This document shows, piece after piece, positions 54,155 to 63,007 of a DNA stretch of 64,000 nt. Under the pieces are notes generated by a model. That model did not search any database. It was not told the origin of the DNA and saw only the letters and a program-made list of their open reading frames with translations. Every line of letters begins with the position of its first letter. The stretch's first letter is position 1. The translations under genes were made by a program, and so were the position numbers. This DNA is from JAGVSR01 sp963825555 (GTDB taxonomy: Bacteria > Pseudomonadota > Alphaproteobacteria > Rhizobiales > Hyphomicrobiaceae): assembly GCA_963825555.1 (NCBI GenBank), contig CAWGTZ010000009.1:62001-126000 (forward strand), written 5' to 3'.

Positions 54155-55533
54155 GCGGCAAGTTCTCCGGCCACGTCATTCAGGGTCATATCGAGCGCCT
54201 TGCGGATCACGCCTTCGGCCTCATCGAAGTGCTCCTGGGTCCAAGTCAGCGGGGGTGCGCATACCATTGTGTCGAACACTGCCCGCATGATGAATCCCTC
54301 GCGGAAGAAGTGGTCGCGGCACATGAGACCGACGCGGCCGGGATCGGCAAAGCGCTCGCGCGAGCGCTTGTTGGCGCAGAGTTCGATGGCACCCATCATG
54401 CCCACGGAGCGGACCTCGCCGACAAGGGGATGATCCTTGAACTTGGCGAGCATTCTGGCCATTGCCGGCCCCGTGAATTCCTTCACGCGTGGCACGAGGC
54501 GCTCGTTCTCCATGATTTCCAGGTTCTTCAGCGCCACCGCGCATGCCACCGGATGACCGGCGAACGTGTAGCCGTGGTTGAAGTCGTCGTTGTGGTTCAT
54601 AAGCGCCTCGACGATCTTGTCGTCAACGATGACGCCGGAAAGCGGCAGGTAGCCCGATGTTGCCGCCTTCGCGAACGTGATGATGTTCGGGCGGATCTTG
54701 TAATGCTCGGAGCCGAACCAGGTTCCCAGCCGGCCGAAGCCGGTGATGACCTCGTCCGCGAGCAGCAGGATGCCGTACTTGTCGACGATCTTCTGCACCT
54801 CCGGCCAGTAGCTGTCGGGGGCGATCTTGACGCCGCCTGCACCCTGAACGGGCTCGCCCGCGAATGCGGCGACGTTTTCCGGGCCGACCCGCAGGATCTC
54901 TTCCTCCAGCGCACGCGCGGCGCGCTTGCCAAGGGCTTCGGGCGTCTCACCCTCGATGGCCTCGCCGAACCAGTAGGGGTCCATCACGTGGCGGAAGCCC
55001 TCGTAGACGGGATAGCTGTGCTGGTGGACGTGGGACATGCCGCCCATCGAACCCGCGGCGATCGTGGAGCCGTGGTAGGCATTCTTGCGGGAGATGATGA
55101 TGCGCCGCTTGGGCTCGCCCTTCAGCACCCAGTAGTGACGGATGAGGCGGATTGCGGTGTCGTTCGATTCCGAACCCGAGGAACCGTACATGACGTTGTT
55201 GAGGCCCTCCGGTGCGATTTCTGCAAGCTTGCGAGACAGCTCGATCACCGCCGGGTGCGAGGTCTTGAAAAACGTATTGTAGTAGGGCAGCTCCAGCATC
55301 TGAGCATGCGCCGCGTCGGCGAGTTCCTTGCGCCCGTAGCCGATGTTGGTCGTCCACAGCCCCGCCATTCCGTCGAGAATGCGGTTGCCCTCGCTGTCCC
55401 ATATATAGGGCCCGTCGGCCTTGGTGATGATGCGCGCGCCGGCGCTTCTCAGCGTTTTGTGAGTCGTGAAGGGATGAAGGTGATGACGCGCATCCAGCTC
55501 GCGGAGCTGGGCCGTGGTGTAGATGTTCGACAT
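54151..55533 (-). CDS. spuC: Putrescine/polyamine:pyruvate aminotransferase, SpuC-like
   Basis: A 460-residue class III aminotransferase and first gene of the operon. It has RHHLHPFTTHKTL (the SpuC-type N-terminus), YGSSGSESNDTAIRLIRHY, KNAYHGSTIAAGSMGGM, LLLADEVITGFGRLGTWFGSEHY and the PLP Lys in ITFAKAATSGYLPLSGV. SpuC turns putrescine and pyruvate into 4-aminobutanal and alanine; related enzymes accept cadaverine and spermidine. The ATG at 55533 is the first codon of the conserved N-terminus. It is divergent from a tetR gene. Confidence 0.9.
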   Translation of the reverse strand: MSNIYTTAQLRELDARHHLHPFTTHKTLRSAGARIITKADGPYIWDSEGNRILDGMAGLWTTNIGYGRKELADAAHAQMLELPYYNTFFKTSHPAVIELSRKLAEIAPEGLNNVMYGSSGSESNDTAIRLIRHYWVLKGEPKRRIIISRKNAYHGSTIAAGSMGGMSHVHQHSYPVYEGFRHVMDPYWFGEAIEGETPEALGKRAARALEEEILRVGPENVAAFAGEPVQGAGGVKIAPDSYWPEVQKIVDKYGILLLADEVITGFGRLGTWFGSEHYKIRPNIITFAKAATSGYLPLSGVIVDDKIVEALMNHNDDFNHGYTFAGHPVACAVALKNLEIMENERLVPRVKEFTGPAMARMLAKFKDHPLVGEVRSVGMMGAIELCANKRSRERFADPGRVGLMCRDHFFREGFIMRAVFDTMVCAPPLTWTQEHFDEAEGVIRKALDMTLNDVAGELAA

Positions 55534-55852
55534 GTGGGCAGTGTCTCCAGCTGAGGGGGGGTCCCCGAGGGTCTCAGTGACGGTGCTGGAGAACTCCCGG
55601 GGGCGTGAAGCCGATGCGCGCGCACAAGCGCAGAAGTTCGTTCTTCTGCGTCGGCCGGTCGCGAAGGCGCTCACGCGCGGAGGAGAGACGCAAAATGGTC
55701 AAAACAGTCATCCTCCCTTTCGCTGTGGCGCGCTTCTCGGTGCGCGCGGTTTCGATCCGCTCTTCGCGTTCAAATCGTGATGCGCCCTAGATGCCTTCGC
55801 ACGATGCGCGCCGACGAGGGCTTTACAAACGCGTCGCAATGGAGCACAGGTT
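55534..55852. other. Divergent control region between the polyamine operon and tetR
   Basis: No gene is seen in these 319 bases. They contain a perfect 8-bp inverted repeat (55629-55650), and two similar GATGCGC motifs near 55780 and 55804. Promoters for both directions must lie here, but I see no box I would defend. Confidence 0.5.
55629..55650. promoter_or_regulatory. Inverted repeat, candidate TetR operator of the polyamine operon
   Basis: CGCAGAAG (55629-55636) and CTTCTGCG (55643-55650) are perfect arms around TTCGTT, a 22-bp site of the size TetR-family dimers bind. It lies 96 bases upstream of the spuC start and 203 bases from tetR. Assignment rests on symmetry and position. Confidence 0.55.
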
Positions 55853-56581
55853 ATGTCCTACGCCGTAGAAGTGTCAAGCCCCGCCGTGAGAAAAGCAAAG
55901 CCCCGCTCCCGTACACCCCGCGGTTTGGATCGTGCAGCGATCCTCGAGGCGGCGTTCGCCCTGTTCGACGAGGTCGGGGAGGCTGGGTTTTCAGTGCGAA
56001 AGGTGGGCGCGGCCATGGGCATCGACCCCATGACGGTGTTGCACCATTTCAAGTCCAAAGAGGAGTTGCTTCGTCAGATCGCCGACCGCGCGCTGGGCTC
56101 CATCGCCCTGCCCAAGCCTTCCGGCACCTGGCAGGGGGACTTGAGGAACGTGGCATCGGCCTATCGGGAACTGGCCCATCGCCACCCGCGCCTTTTCCAT
56201 CTCCATTTCCGTTTTCACGCAACGGGCGCCGCCGATCATGCCTCGAGCGAAGTCGTTTACCGGGCGCTGGTCGATGCGGGCCTGCCGCCCAAGGACGCGG
56301 CTGGGCTCGGTCTCGCGTTCTATGCTTTTGTACTGGGCTTTGCGCTCGCCGAGATCGAGGGCCTGCTACGGCCGCTCGACGGTGCAGAAGAAGAGGAAAT
56401 GGTGGCACTCGATCCGGAGGCCTATCCGGCAACGTGCGCGTTGCTGCCCGCGTTCCGCATGCTTGATCCCGATCATGCCTTCGCGGCTGCCGTCGAGGCC
56501 TTCATCGGTGGAATAGCGCAGCGCCAGAGGTCTGCGGCGGCAAGCAGTGGTCCGTCTCAGCTATCGTTGTCGAAGACGTAG
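55853..56581 (+). CDS. TetR/AcrR family transcriptional regulator
   Basis: A 242-residue regulator. The N-terminal helix-turn-helix (about 27-72) reads AILEAAFALFDEVGEAGFSV, then VGAAMGIDPMTVLHHFKSKEELL. The C-terminal domain (about 85-225) resembles the TetR_C type that dimerises and binds a ligand. GGAGCACAGG precedes the ATG. It is transcribed away from the polyamine operon and is its likely repressor. Its last 25 bases overlap the end of phoB on the other strand. Confidence 0.88.
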   Translation: MSYAVEVSSPAVRKAKPRSRTPRGLDRAAILEAAFALFDEVGEAGFSVRKVGAAMGIDPMTVLHHFKSKEELLRQIADRALGSIALPKPSGTWQGDLRNVASAYRELAHRHPRLFHLHFRFHATGAADHASSEVVYRALVDAGLPPKDAAGLGLAFYAFVLGFALAEIEGLLRPLDGAEEEEMVALDPEAYPATCALLPAFRMLDPDHAFAAAVEAFIGGIAQRQRSAAASSGPSQLSLSKT

Positions 56582-57246
56582 CCGGCACCGCGGACTGTTC
56601 GGATCGGGTCGGGCTCGTTTCCCCGTACGATGGCCTTGCGCAGGCGGCCGACATGGACGTCCACGGTGCGCTCGTCGACGTCGGAGTCGCGGCCCCACGT
56701 GCCGTCGAGGAGCTGCGAGCGACTCAGCACCCGCCCCATGTTCTCCATGAACTGTTCCAAGAGCCTGTACTCGGTCGGACCTACATTGATTTCCCGGCCG
56801 AAGCGCGTGACGCGGTGAGCGACACGGTCGAGCTTGATGCCGCTGCCCTCGAGCACATCGGCGATCCGCTCCGGCGCGGCCCTGCGGAGCAAGGCCTTCA
56901 CGCGCGCAACGAGTTCGGAAACCGAGAAGGGCTTCACCACATAGTCGTCGGCGCCGGTCTGCAACCCGCGGATGCGGTCACCTTCCTCGCCGCGCGCCGT
57001 CAACATGATGATGGGAAGGCCCTTGGTATCCTGCCGGGCGCGGATCTGACGGCAAATTTCAATGCCGGCAAGCCCCGGCAGCATCCAATCCAGTACGACG
57101 AGATCGGGCTTTTCCTCGTTGAGCACCAGCATGGCGTCGCTACCCGAGGCGACGTGAACGACGGCGTAGCCTTCCGCCTCCAGATTATAGGTGAGCAGGG
57201 TGACGAGTGATTCCTCGTCTTCAACAATCAGGACCTTCGCTGGCAT
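56557..57246 (-). CDS. phoB: PhoB, phosphate-regulon response regulator
   Basis: A 229-residue OmpR-type regulator. The receiver domain has VLIVEDEESLVTLL, phospho-acceptor Asp53 (VVLDWMLPG), the Thr in MLTARGEE and Lys in YVVKPFS. The winged-helix DNA-binding domain (about 130-226) contains NVGPTEYRLLEQFMENMGRVLSR, TVDVHVGRLRKAI and IRTVRGAGYVFD, the PhoB recognition-helix block. It is activated by PhoR under low phosphate. It is the last gene of the phosphate block, 38 bases after phoU. Confidence 0.97.
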   Translation of the reverse strand: MPAKVLIVEDEESLVTLLTYNLEAEGYAVVHVASGSDAMLVLNEEKPDLVVLDWMLPGLAGIEICRQIRARQDTKGLPIIMLTARGEEGDRIRGLQTGADDYVVKPFSVSELVARVKALLRRAAPERIADVLEGSGIKLDRVAHRVTRFGREINVGPTEYRLLEQFMENMGRVLSRSQLLDGTWGRDSDVDERTVDVHVGRLRKAIVRGNEPDPIRTVRGAGYVFDNDS

Positions 57247-57284
57247 TCAGTTCATCTCGCGTCCGTTTCTGGTTCTTCTGGTCT

Positions 57285-58001
57285 TCATCGCGCGGGGCTC
57301 GAAAGGAGCGTCGAGCTGGTCGTGTCTCCCTTCGGACGCTCGCCTTCCGGCGGGGAGCCGCGCGTCATGTAGGTAACCGTCTCGGCGATGTTCGTCGTGT
57401 GATCGCCGATGCGCTCCACGTTCTTTGCAACGAACAGCAGATGCGTGCACAGCCCGATGTTGCGCGGATCTTCCATCATGTAGGTGAGCAGTTCGCGGAA
57501 CACGGAATTGTAGATAGCGTCGAGCTTTTCATCCGTGCGCCAAACGGCCAGAGCCCGCTCCGCGTCGCGCGCGGCGTAAGCATCCAGTACGTCTTTGAGC
57601 TGCTTGGAGGCCAGCTCCACCATGTGACGCAGGCCCGTCAGGAGGCCTTTGGGGTGGTTCTCGCCGGAAATGGCCAGCGCGCGCTTGGCGATATTCTTTG
57701 CGAGATCTCCAATGCGCTCGAGTTCGCCGGCCACTTTCAGAACGGAGATGACCTGGCGCAGATCGTTTGCCAGCGGCTGCCTCCGCGCGATCATGATGAT
57801 GACCTGCTCTTCCAGCTCCTTGTGCAGGAGGTCGATCGTCGCATCGCTCGCAACGGTCGCCTCCGCCCGTGCCGGATTGTGGCCGACCAGAGCATTGAAG
57901 GATTCGCTGACGAGCTGCTCGGCGAGACCGCCCATTTGGCCGATCTTGTCGTCCAGAACCGCGAGCTCGCTCTCGTAGGCCTTAACGGTATGGTCCATCA
58001 T
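57285..58001 (-). CDS. phoU: PhoU, phosphate transport regulator
   Basis: A 238-residue protein of two three-helix PhoU domains (about 10-100 and 115-215). Each carries the acidic metal-binding motif: ELERIGDLAKNIAKRAL and NVERIGDHTTNIAETVTYM. PhoU connects the Pst transporter to PhoR to damp signalling when phosphate is high. It lies between pstB and phoB as usual. The tail beyond 220 is polar and variable. Confidence 0.97.
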   Translation of the reverse strand: MMDHTVKAYESELAVLDDKIGQMGGLAEQLVSESFNALVGHNPARAEATVASDATIDLLHKELEEQVIIMIARRQPLANDLRQVISVLKVAGELERIGDLAKNIAKRALAISGENHPKGLLTGLRHMVELASKQLKDVLDAYAARDAERALAVWRTDEKLDAIYNSVFRELLTYMMEDPRNIGLCTHLLFVAKNVERIGDHTTNIAETVTYMTRGSPPEGERPKGDTTSSTLLSSPAR

Positions 58002-58053
58002 ATTGCCTCTCGTATGCTCTCAGGCGCGAAGACGCGGACGGGTGGCGCGGCGC

Positions 58054-58875
58054 TCAGCCGAAGCGGCCGGTGATGTAGTCCTGCGTGCGCTTGTCGTTTG
58101 GATTAGTGAACATCTGGGTCGTGTCGCCTTCTTCGACGAGAATGCCGAGATGGAAGAAGGCGGTACGCTGTGACACGCGGGCGGCCTGCTGCATGGAGTG
58201 CGTTACGATGACCATCGTGTAGTTCTCCTTCAGCTCGTCCATCAGCTCCTCGACCCTCGCAGTCGCGATCGGATCCAGAGCCGAGCAAGGTTCGTCCATC
58301 AGGATCACCTCGGGCTTGGTCGCGATGGCGCGGGCAATGCACAGACGCTGCTGCTGGCCGCCTGAAAGACCGGTCCCAGGCTCGTTGAGGCGGTCCTTCA
58401 CTTCCTTCCACAGTCCGGCCTTCTCCAGGCTCGTGGTGACGACCTCCTCCAGGTCGGCCTTGCTGCGCACGAGGCCGTGGATGCGCGGACCGTAGGCGAC
58501 GTTCTCGAAGATGGATTTCGGGAAAGGGTTCGGTTTCTGAAACACCATGCCCACCCGTGCGCGCAGCTGCACGACGTCCAGGTTCTTGTCGTGGATGTCC
58601 TGCCCGTCGATCCGAATGTCACCAGTGACGCGGCAGGAGGGGATCGTGTCGTTCATACGGTTGATGCAGCGCAGGAGCGTGGACTTCCCGCAGCCGGACG
58701 GACCGATGAACGCCGTGACGGAATTTTCCGGGATACTGACGTTGACGTCGAAGAGAGCCTGCTTTTGGCCATAGAACACGCACACGTCGCGCACTCTGAT
58801 CTTCGTGTTCTTCGTCTTCGCTGGCTCTTGAAGCGTCGTCGTCATGGGTGTGATCTGCACGTTCTGGTCCATCAT
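58054..58875 (-). CDS. pstB: PstB, phosphate ABC transporter ATPase
   Basis: A 273-residue ATPase. Walker A is GPSGCGKST, the Q-loop is VGMVFQKPNPFPKSI, the ABC signature is LSGGQQQRLCIARAIA, Walker B is VILMDEPCSALDP and the switch His is in VTHSMQQAARV. It drives phosphate import with PstC and PstA. About 25 N-terminal residues precede the usual start (IRVRDVCVFYG). AAGGA lies before the tandem ATGs at 58875. It starts 12 bases after the pstA stop. Confidence 0.97.
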   Translation of the reverse strand: MMDQNVQITPMTTTLQEPAKTKNTKIRVRDVCVFYGQKQALFDVNVSIPENSVTAFIGPSGCGKSTLLRCINRMNDTIPSCRVTGDIRIDGQDIHDKNLDVVQLRARVGMVFQKPNPFPKSIFENVAYGPRIHGLVRSKADLEEVVTTSLEKAGLWKEVKDRLNEPGTGLSGGQQQRLCIARAIATKPEVILMDEPCSALDPIATARVEELMDELKENYTMVIVTHSMQQAARVSQRTAFFHLGILVEEGDTTQMFTNPNDKRTQDYITGRFG

Positions 58876-58887
58876 CTCAGATCCTTT

Positions 58888-60207
58888 CTACCACTTGCGC
58901 TCGACTTTGCGGCGCAGATAGACGGCTGCGGCGTTCATCACGAACAGGAACATCAGGAGTACGATCGTCGCGCCGGCCGTGCGTTCGACGAACCCTCGCT
59001 CAGCAGACGTGGCCCACATGTAGATCTGGACGGGCAGGGCCGTGGCGGGCTCCAGCGGCGTCGAGGGGGGATCGACGACAAAGGCCACCATGCCGATCAT
59101 CAGCAGTGGGGCGGTCTCGCCAAGCGCCTGCACAAGACCGATGATAGTGCCCGTCAGGATGCCGGGCAGGGCCAGCGGAAGGACATGATGGGTCAGCGTC
59201 TGCATGCGGGAGGCGCCGACCCCGAGTGCGGCCTCCCGGATAGAAGGCGGCACAGCGCGAATGGCGGCCCGGGTTGCGATGATGATCGTCGGAAGGGTCA
59301 TCAGCGAAAGCACGAGACCGCCCACGAGCGAGGCCGAGCGCGGCAGGCCCATGAAGTTGATGAACACGGCAAGGCCCAGGAGTCCGAAGACGATCGACGG
59401 AACGGCCGCGAGGTTGTTGATGTTCACCTCGATGACGTCGGTTAACCTGTTTTTTGGTGCGAACTCTTCCAGGTAGGCGGCCGCCGCGACACCGAGGGGA
59501 ACGGCGAGCAGCAAGACGGTCATCATCATGTAGAACGACCCGATGAGCGCGACGAAGAGGCCCGACGACTCCGGCTGGCTCGATGCTCCGAACTCGAAAA
59601 GCCCCCAGTTGAAGCGCTTCTGAAGAACGCCCGTCTCGACCAGTTTGTCGGCCCAGCCGACCTGACGGTCATTGAGTTGGCGGCGGTCCTCGGGGGTATC
59701 GCGGCTGATCGATCCTTTGAGCAGGGCGTCGACATTACCGTGGGCGAGCAGCCAGAAGCGCACTGTTTGCCCGATGAGGTCCCGGTCATCCAGGACCCGA
59801 TCACGGATCTGCACGTCGATCGCGCGGGAGAGCATGTCACGAATGTCGCGGCGGGCCTTCTTGTCGGTCTCCGCGACACCGAGCGTCTTGGCAAGCGCGG
59901 AGCGGGCGAGCTTGTCGTAGTTTGCGGTCCGGATTGAGGTGTCCGTCACGTTGCCGGAACTGTCGCGGAACTCGGCCGGGTCGAGATAGACCTCGACATT
60001 GTATTCGGACTGAAGGAACGCCGACCAGCCGTTGCCGATGATGGACGTAAAGAGCGCCACGAGGAAACCGAGCGCGATCAGGATCGCAAACAGTCCATAG
60101 GCCCGAAAACGGCGTTCGGCGGCATAACGGCGCCTCAGGTGCGCGGGGTCGTTGAGCGCGGGCTGGGCGGCGGGACCGCCCGCCGGGAGGGTTTCCTGCA
60201 TCGCCAT
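58888..60207 (-). CDS. pstA: PstA, phosphate ABC transporter permease
   Basis: A 439-residue inner-membrane permease with a long N-terminal extension. The first helix (about 35-60) is followed by a roughly 150-residue periplasmic insert (AEFRDSSGNVTDTS; RDIRDMLSRAIDVQIRDRVL) of the DUF3333 type common in alphaproteobacteria. Five further helices follow, with the EAA loop at REAALGVGASRMQTLTHHVLPLALPGILTG. Its ATG overlaps the pstC stop by one base (TAATG). Confidence 0.95.
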   Translation of the reverse strand: MAMQETLPAGGPAAQPALNDPAHLRRRYAAERRFRAYGLFAILIALGFLVALFTSIIGNGWSAFLQSEYNVEVYLDPAEFRDSSGNVTDTSIRTANYDKLARSALAKTLGVAETDKKARRDIRDMLSRAIDVQIRDRVLDDRDLIGQTVRFWLLAHGNVDALLKGSISRDTPEDRRQLNDRQVGWADKLVETGVLQKRFNWGLFEFGASSQPESSGLFVALIGSFYMMMTVLLLAVPLGVAAAAYLEEFAPKNRLTDVIEVNINNLAAVPSIVFGLLGLAVFINFMGLPRSASLVGGLVLSLMTLPTIIIATRAAIRAVPPSIREAALGVGASRMQTLTHHVLPLALPGILTGTIIGLVQALGETAPLLMIGMVAFVVDPPSTPLEPATALPVQIYMWATSAERGFVERTAGATIVLLMFLFVMNAAAVYLRRKVERKW

Positions 60208-61685
60208 TATTCGTACTGCTCCCGGTATTTGCGCACGATGTAAAGGGCGTAGACGTTGAGGGCGAGCGTGATCACGAACAAGGTCAGACCAAGTGCGAAC
60301 GCGACCAGGGTCTGCGGGCTGTCGAACTCCAGGTCACCCGTGAGCTGGCTCACGATCTTCACCGTCATGGTGGTCACCGGCTCGAGCGGATTGAGCGTCA
60401 AGTTGGCGGCGATGCCGGCGGCGAGCACGACGATCATCGTCTCGCCGATTGCGCGGGAAGCGGCAAGTAGCACCGCGCCCACGATGCCGGGCAGGGCGGC
60501 GGGCAGCACCACCTTCTTGATGGTCTCGGATCGCGTCGCGCCAAGCCCCAGAGAGCCTTCGCGCAGCGACTGCGGGACTGAATTGATGATGTCGTCCGAC
60601 AGCGAGGAGACGAACGGGATGATCATGACGCCCATGACGATGCCCGCCGTCAGGACGCTCGTGGCTGCGATTTCCAGTCCGACGGAGGCGCCGACATCGC
60701 GCAGCATCGGGCCGAAGGTCACCAGCGCAAAGAACCCGTAGACGATGGTCGGGATACCGGCCAGAATTTCCAGGACAGGCTTCGCCACAGCGCGGAAGCG
60801 ATTGCTTGCGTATTCCGACATGTAGATCGCCGCGAAGAGCCCCACCGGCACGGCGACGGCCAGCGCCACGAACGAAATGAAGAGGGTGCCCCACAGGAGC
60901 GGCAGGAGGCCGAACTGGCCTTCGTCGCCGCCGGCACGTCCCGCTGCCGAGAAGCGCGGGTCCCAGACCGTGCCCAGGAAGAAGTTGGACGGCGAAACCT
61001 TCTGGAAGAAATGAATTGTCTCGAAGACGACCGAGAGCACGATGCCGAGAGTGGTCAGAATGGCCACCAGAGACGCCGCGATCAGCGCGCCCTTCATGAC
61101 GGTCTCGACCCGGTTGCGGGCATGGAACGGCGGCGTGATCCGGGCGAGCCCGAAGACGAATCCGCCTATGGCGACGAGACCGGCCAGGATCGTGATCGCA
61201 AGCCGGCTTTGGTCGGCAGCGACCGCCTGGTCATAGGCGGCACTCAAGATGTAGGGCTCCGGCGCCGAGCCGAGCACGGCGCCGTTGGCGGCCAGAACTC
61301 GTTGCGCCTCGTCCCCGGTCGAAAAGCCCAGGCGCGCGTTCTCGATCGTTTTGCGGTCGTCGTCCGATAGCGACGGAATGGCGGCGGCGATCTTGTCGAT
61401 CTGTCCGGTGATGAGCGTTCGCTGGGCGGGGGACAACTCCGACACGGCGGCGGGCAGGTGGCTGGCCGTGATGCTGCGAAGAACGGTCGACTCTCCTGCT
61501 GCCCAGGCGAGCGCGAGTAGCGCGGCTGGAAGCGCCGTTACGATCGCGAGATACGCGCCATGATAGCCAGGGCGAGAATGAGGGCGCACACCCCGATCCA
61601 GCTGGGAGACGATCCGTGAGAAACCGGTGAAGAAAGCTACGGCAGCGGCGACTAGGAGTGTCAGAAGTATGAAAGATGTCGGCAC
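60207..61685 (-). CDS. pstC: PstC, phosphate ABC transporter permease
   Basis: A 492-residue permease. Two N-terminal helices flank a long extracytoplasmic segment (about 60-165; LSPAQRTLITGQIDKIAAAIP). The MetI-like core has SRAIGETMIVVLAAG and the EAA loop REGSLGLGATRSETIKKVVLPAALPGIVGA. I chose the GTG at 61685, preceded eight bases earlier by AAGAGG, over an ATG at 61724 whose product has a charged lead. It follows pstS after a hairpin and starts the pstCAB part of the operon. Confidence 0.94.
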   Translation of the reverse strand: MPTSFILLTLLVAAAVAFFTGFSRIVSQLDRGVRPHSRPGYHGAYLAIVTALPAALLALAWAAGESTVLRSITASHLPAAVSELSPAQRTLITGQIDKIAAAIPSLSDDDRKTIENARLGFSTGDEAQRVLAANGAVLGSAPEPYILSAAYDQAVAADQSRLAITILAGLVAIGGFVFGLARITPPFHARNRVETVMKGALIAASLVAILTTLGIVLSVVFETIHFFQKVSPSNFFLGTVWDPRFSAAGRAGGDEGQFGLLPLLWGTLFISFVALAVAVPVGLFAAIYMSEYASNRFRAVAKPVLEILAGIPTIVYGFFALVTFGPMLRDVGASVGLEIAATSVLTAGIVMGVMIIPFVSSLSDDIINSVPQSLREGSLGLGATRSETIKKVVLPAALPGIVGAVLLAASRAIGETMIVVLAAGIAANLTLNPLEPVTTMTVKIVSQLTGDLEFDSPQTLVAFALGLTLFVITLALNVYALYIVRKYREQYE

Positions 61686-61763
61686 GCTGTCAGCCTCTTT
61701 AAAACCGCCGCGGCCGCGAAACACAGGTCCCGGGGCCGCGTGGGTCTTATGATTGTCGCGAAA

Positions 61764-61789
61764 CCGGGGCCGGTTGTCTCCGGCCCCGG
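61764..61789 (-). terminator. Hairpin between pstS and pstC, attenuator or mRNA stabiliser
   Basis: A perfect 10-bp stem (61764-61773 with 61780-61789) lies eight bases after the pstS stop on the minus strand. Only TTT follows, so termination would be partial. Such hairpins are commonly placed after genes for binding proteins to give them more mRNA than the permeases. Confidence 0.65.
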
Positions 61790-61797
61790 GAACGCTG

Positions 61798-62851
61798 TTA
61801 CATGGTCTTCATATCCTTGACGAGCGTCTGGACTTCCGAGCGCTCCTCGTCGGGGAGCGGCACCAGCCCGTACTCGGCGAGCGGACCATCAGGATCGATG
61901 ATCTTGTCCGAGGTGAAGAACTCCACGTACTCCTTCAGGCCGGGGATCACGCCGATATGCGCCTTCTTTACATAGAAGAAGAGCGGGCGCGAAACCGGAT
62001 ACTTGCCTTCTGAGATCGTGTCCACCGACGGGGTAACGCCCGACATGGTGGCAACCTTCAGCTTGTCGGTATTGTTCTCGTAGAATGAGAGGCCGAATAC
62101 GCCGACGCCCTTCGGGTTCGACTTGAGACGGGCGAGCGTCTCGGTGTAGTCGCCGTCGATATCGACGGTGCCGCCGTCCTTGCGGACCTTGATGCAGGCC
62201 TTGTCGGCCGCCTTGGCCTTTGCCTTGTCGTCTTCACCCTCGGCGCTGGCCAGGTGGAGCTTGTCGCCGCCGCTGGCCTTGCAGCCGGCATGCATGACCT
62301 TCTCTTCGAACACTTCGCGCGTGCCGTGCTTTTCACCCGGGATGTAGGCGACGATCGGCCAGTCGGGCAGTGCGTCATTCACCTGCTTCCACGTCTTGTT
62401 CGGATTATCGACCAACTTGCCGTCGACCGGAACCTTATCGGCGAGCGCGAGGTAGACGTCCTTCGGCTCCAGTGCCCAGGGTTCGCCGCCGGCGTCGGTT
62501 GCGAACACGATGCCGTCGTAGCCGAACTTGACCTCGAGGATGTCCTTCACGCCGGCATCGGCACAGGACTTGACTTCGCCCTCTTTGATCTTGCGCGAAG
62601 AGTTGGCGATATCAATCGTATTGGCGCCGACGCCTTGGCAGAACTGCTTGAGGCCGGCCGAAGAACCGCCCGAACTCGACAACGGGCGTCTTGAAATTGC
62701 CGAACGCCTTGCCAAACTGTTCAGCCACGATGTTCGCATAGGGAAGGACGGTGGACGAGCCGGCGATCTGAACCTGATCGCGGGCCTGGGCTGCGGTCGA
62801 GAGCGCGAGACCGCCCACAACGGCGACCGTGAATAAGGTAGCCTTGTTCAT
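61798..62851 (-). CDS. pstS: PstS, phosphate-binding periplasmic protein, frameshifted
   Basis: About 350 residues if repaired. The start follows AGGAG and gives a signal peptide (FTVAVVGGLALSTAAQA) and the family start QVQIAGSSTVLPYANIVAE to TPVVE. There an extra base (plus-strand A at 62673/62674, coding GAGTTCG for expected GAGTCG) shifts the frame. The next frame resumes at SGGSSAGLKQFCQGVG, the phosphate-contact loop, and continues through NTIDIANSSRKIKEGEV to the end. As written the product stops after about 79 residues. It captures phosphate for PstCAB. A sequencing error is the simplest explanation. Confidence 0.92.
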
Positions 62852-62935
62852 CTAGGGAAACTCCTGTTGCCTGAACCGGCGGCGGCGTCCCGCTTGCCGG
62901 CACTATTGCGCGCGCCGCCTGTATTAACGCTCCAG

Positions 62936-62955
62936 GGCAAACCTTTTATGACGAC
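62936..62955 (-). promoter_or_regulatory. Possible Pho box upstream of pstS
   Basis: Read on the minus strand, GTCGTCATAAAAGG resembles the first half and spacer of the PhoB box (CTGTCATNNNN). The second half (TTTGCC) matches poorly. A possible -10 (TTAATA) follows about 10 bases later. It lies about 85 bases before the pstS start, between phoR and pstS. Confidence 0.35.
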
Positions 62956-63007
62956 CCATCCATCGGAAAAATATACAAAAAAAATTGATCAGACCCCGGC
63001 GCGTTAG

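Noticed and set aside
43626..55533. Horizontal acquisition of the polyamine operon
   Set aside because: GC content and codon use look like the rest of the window, and there are no flanking tRNA, integrase or repeats.
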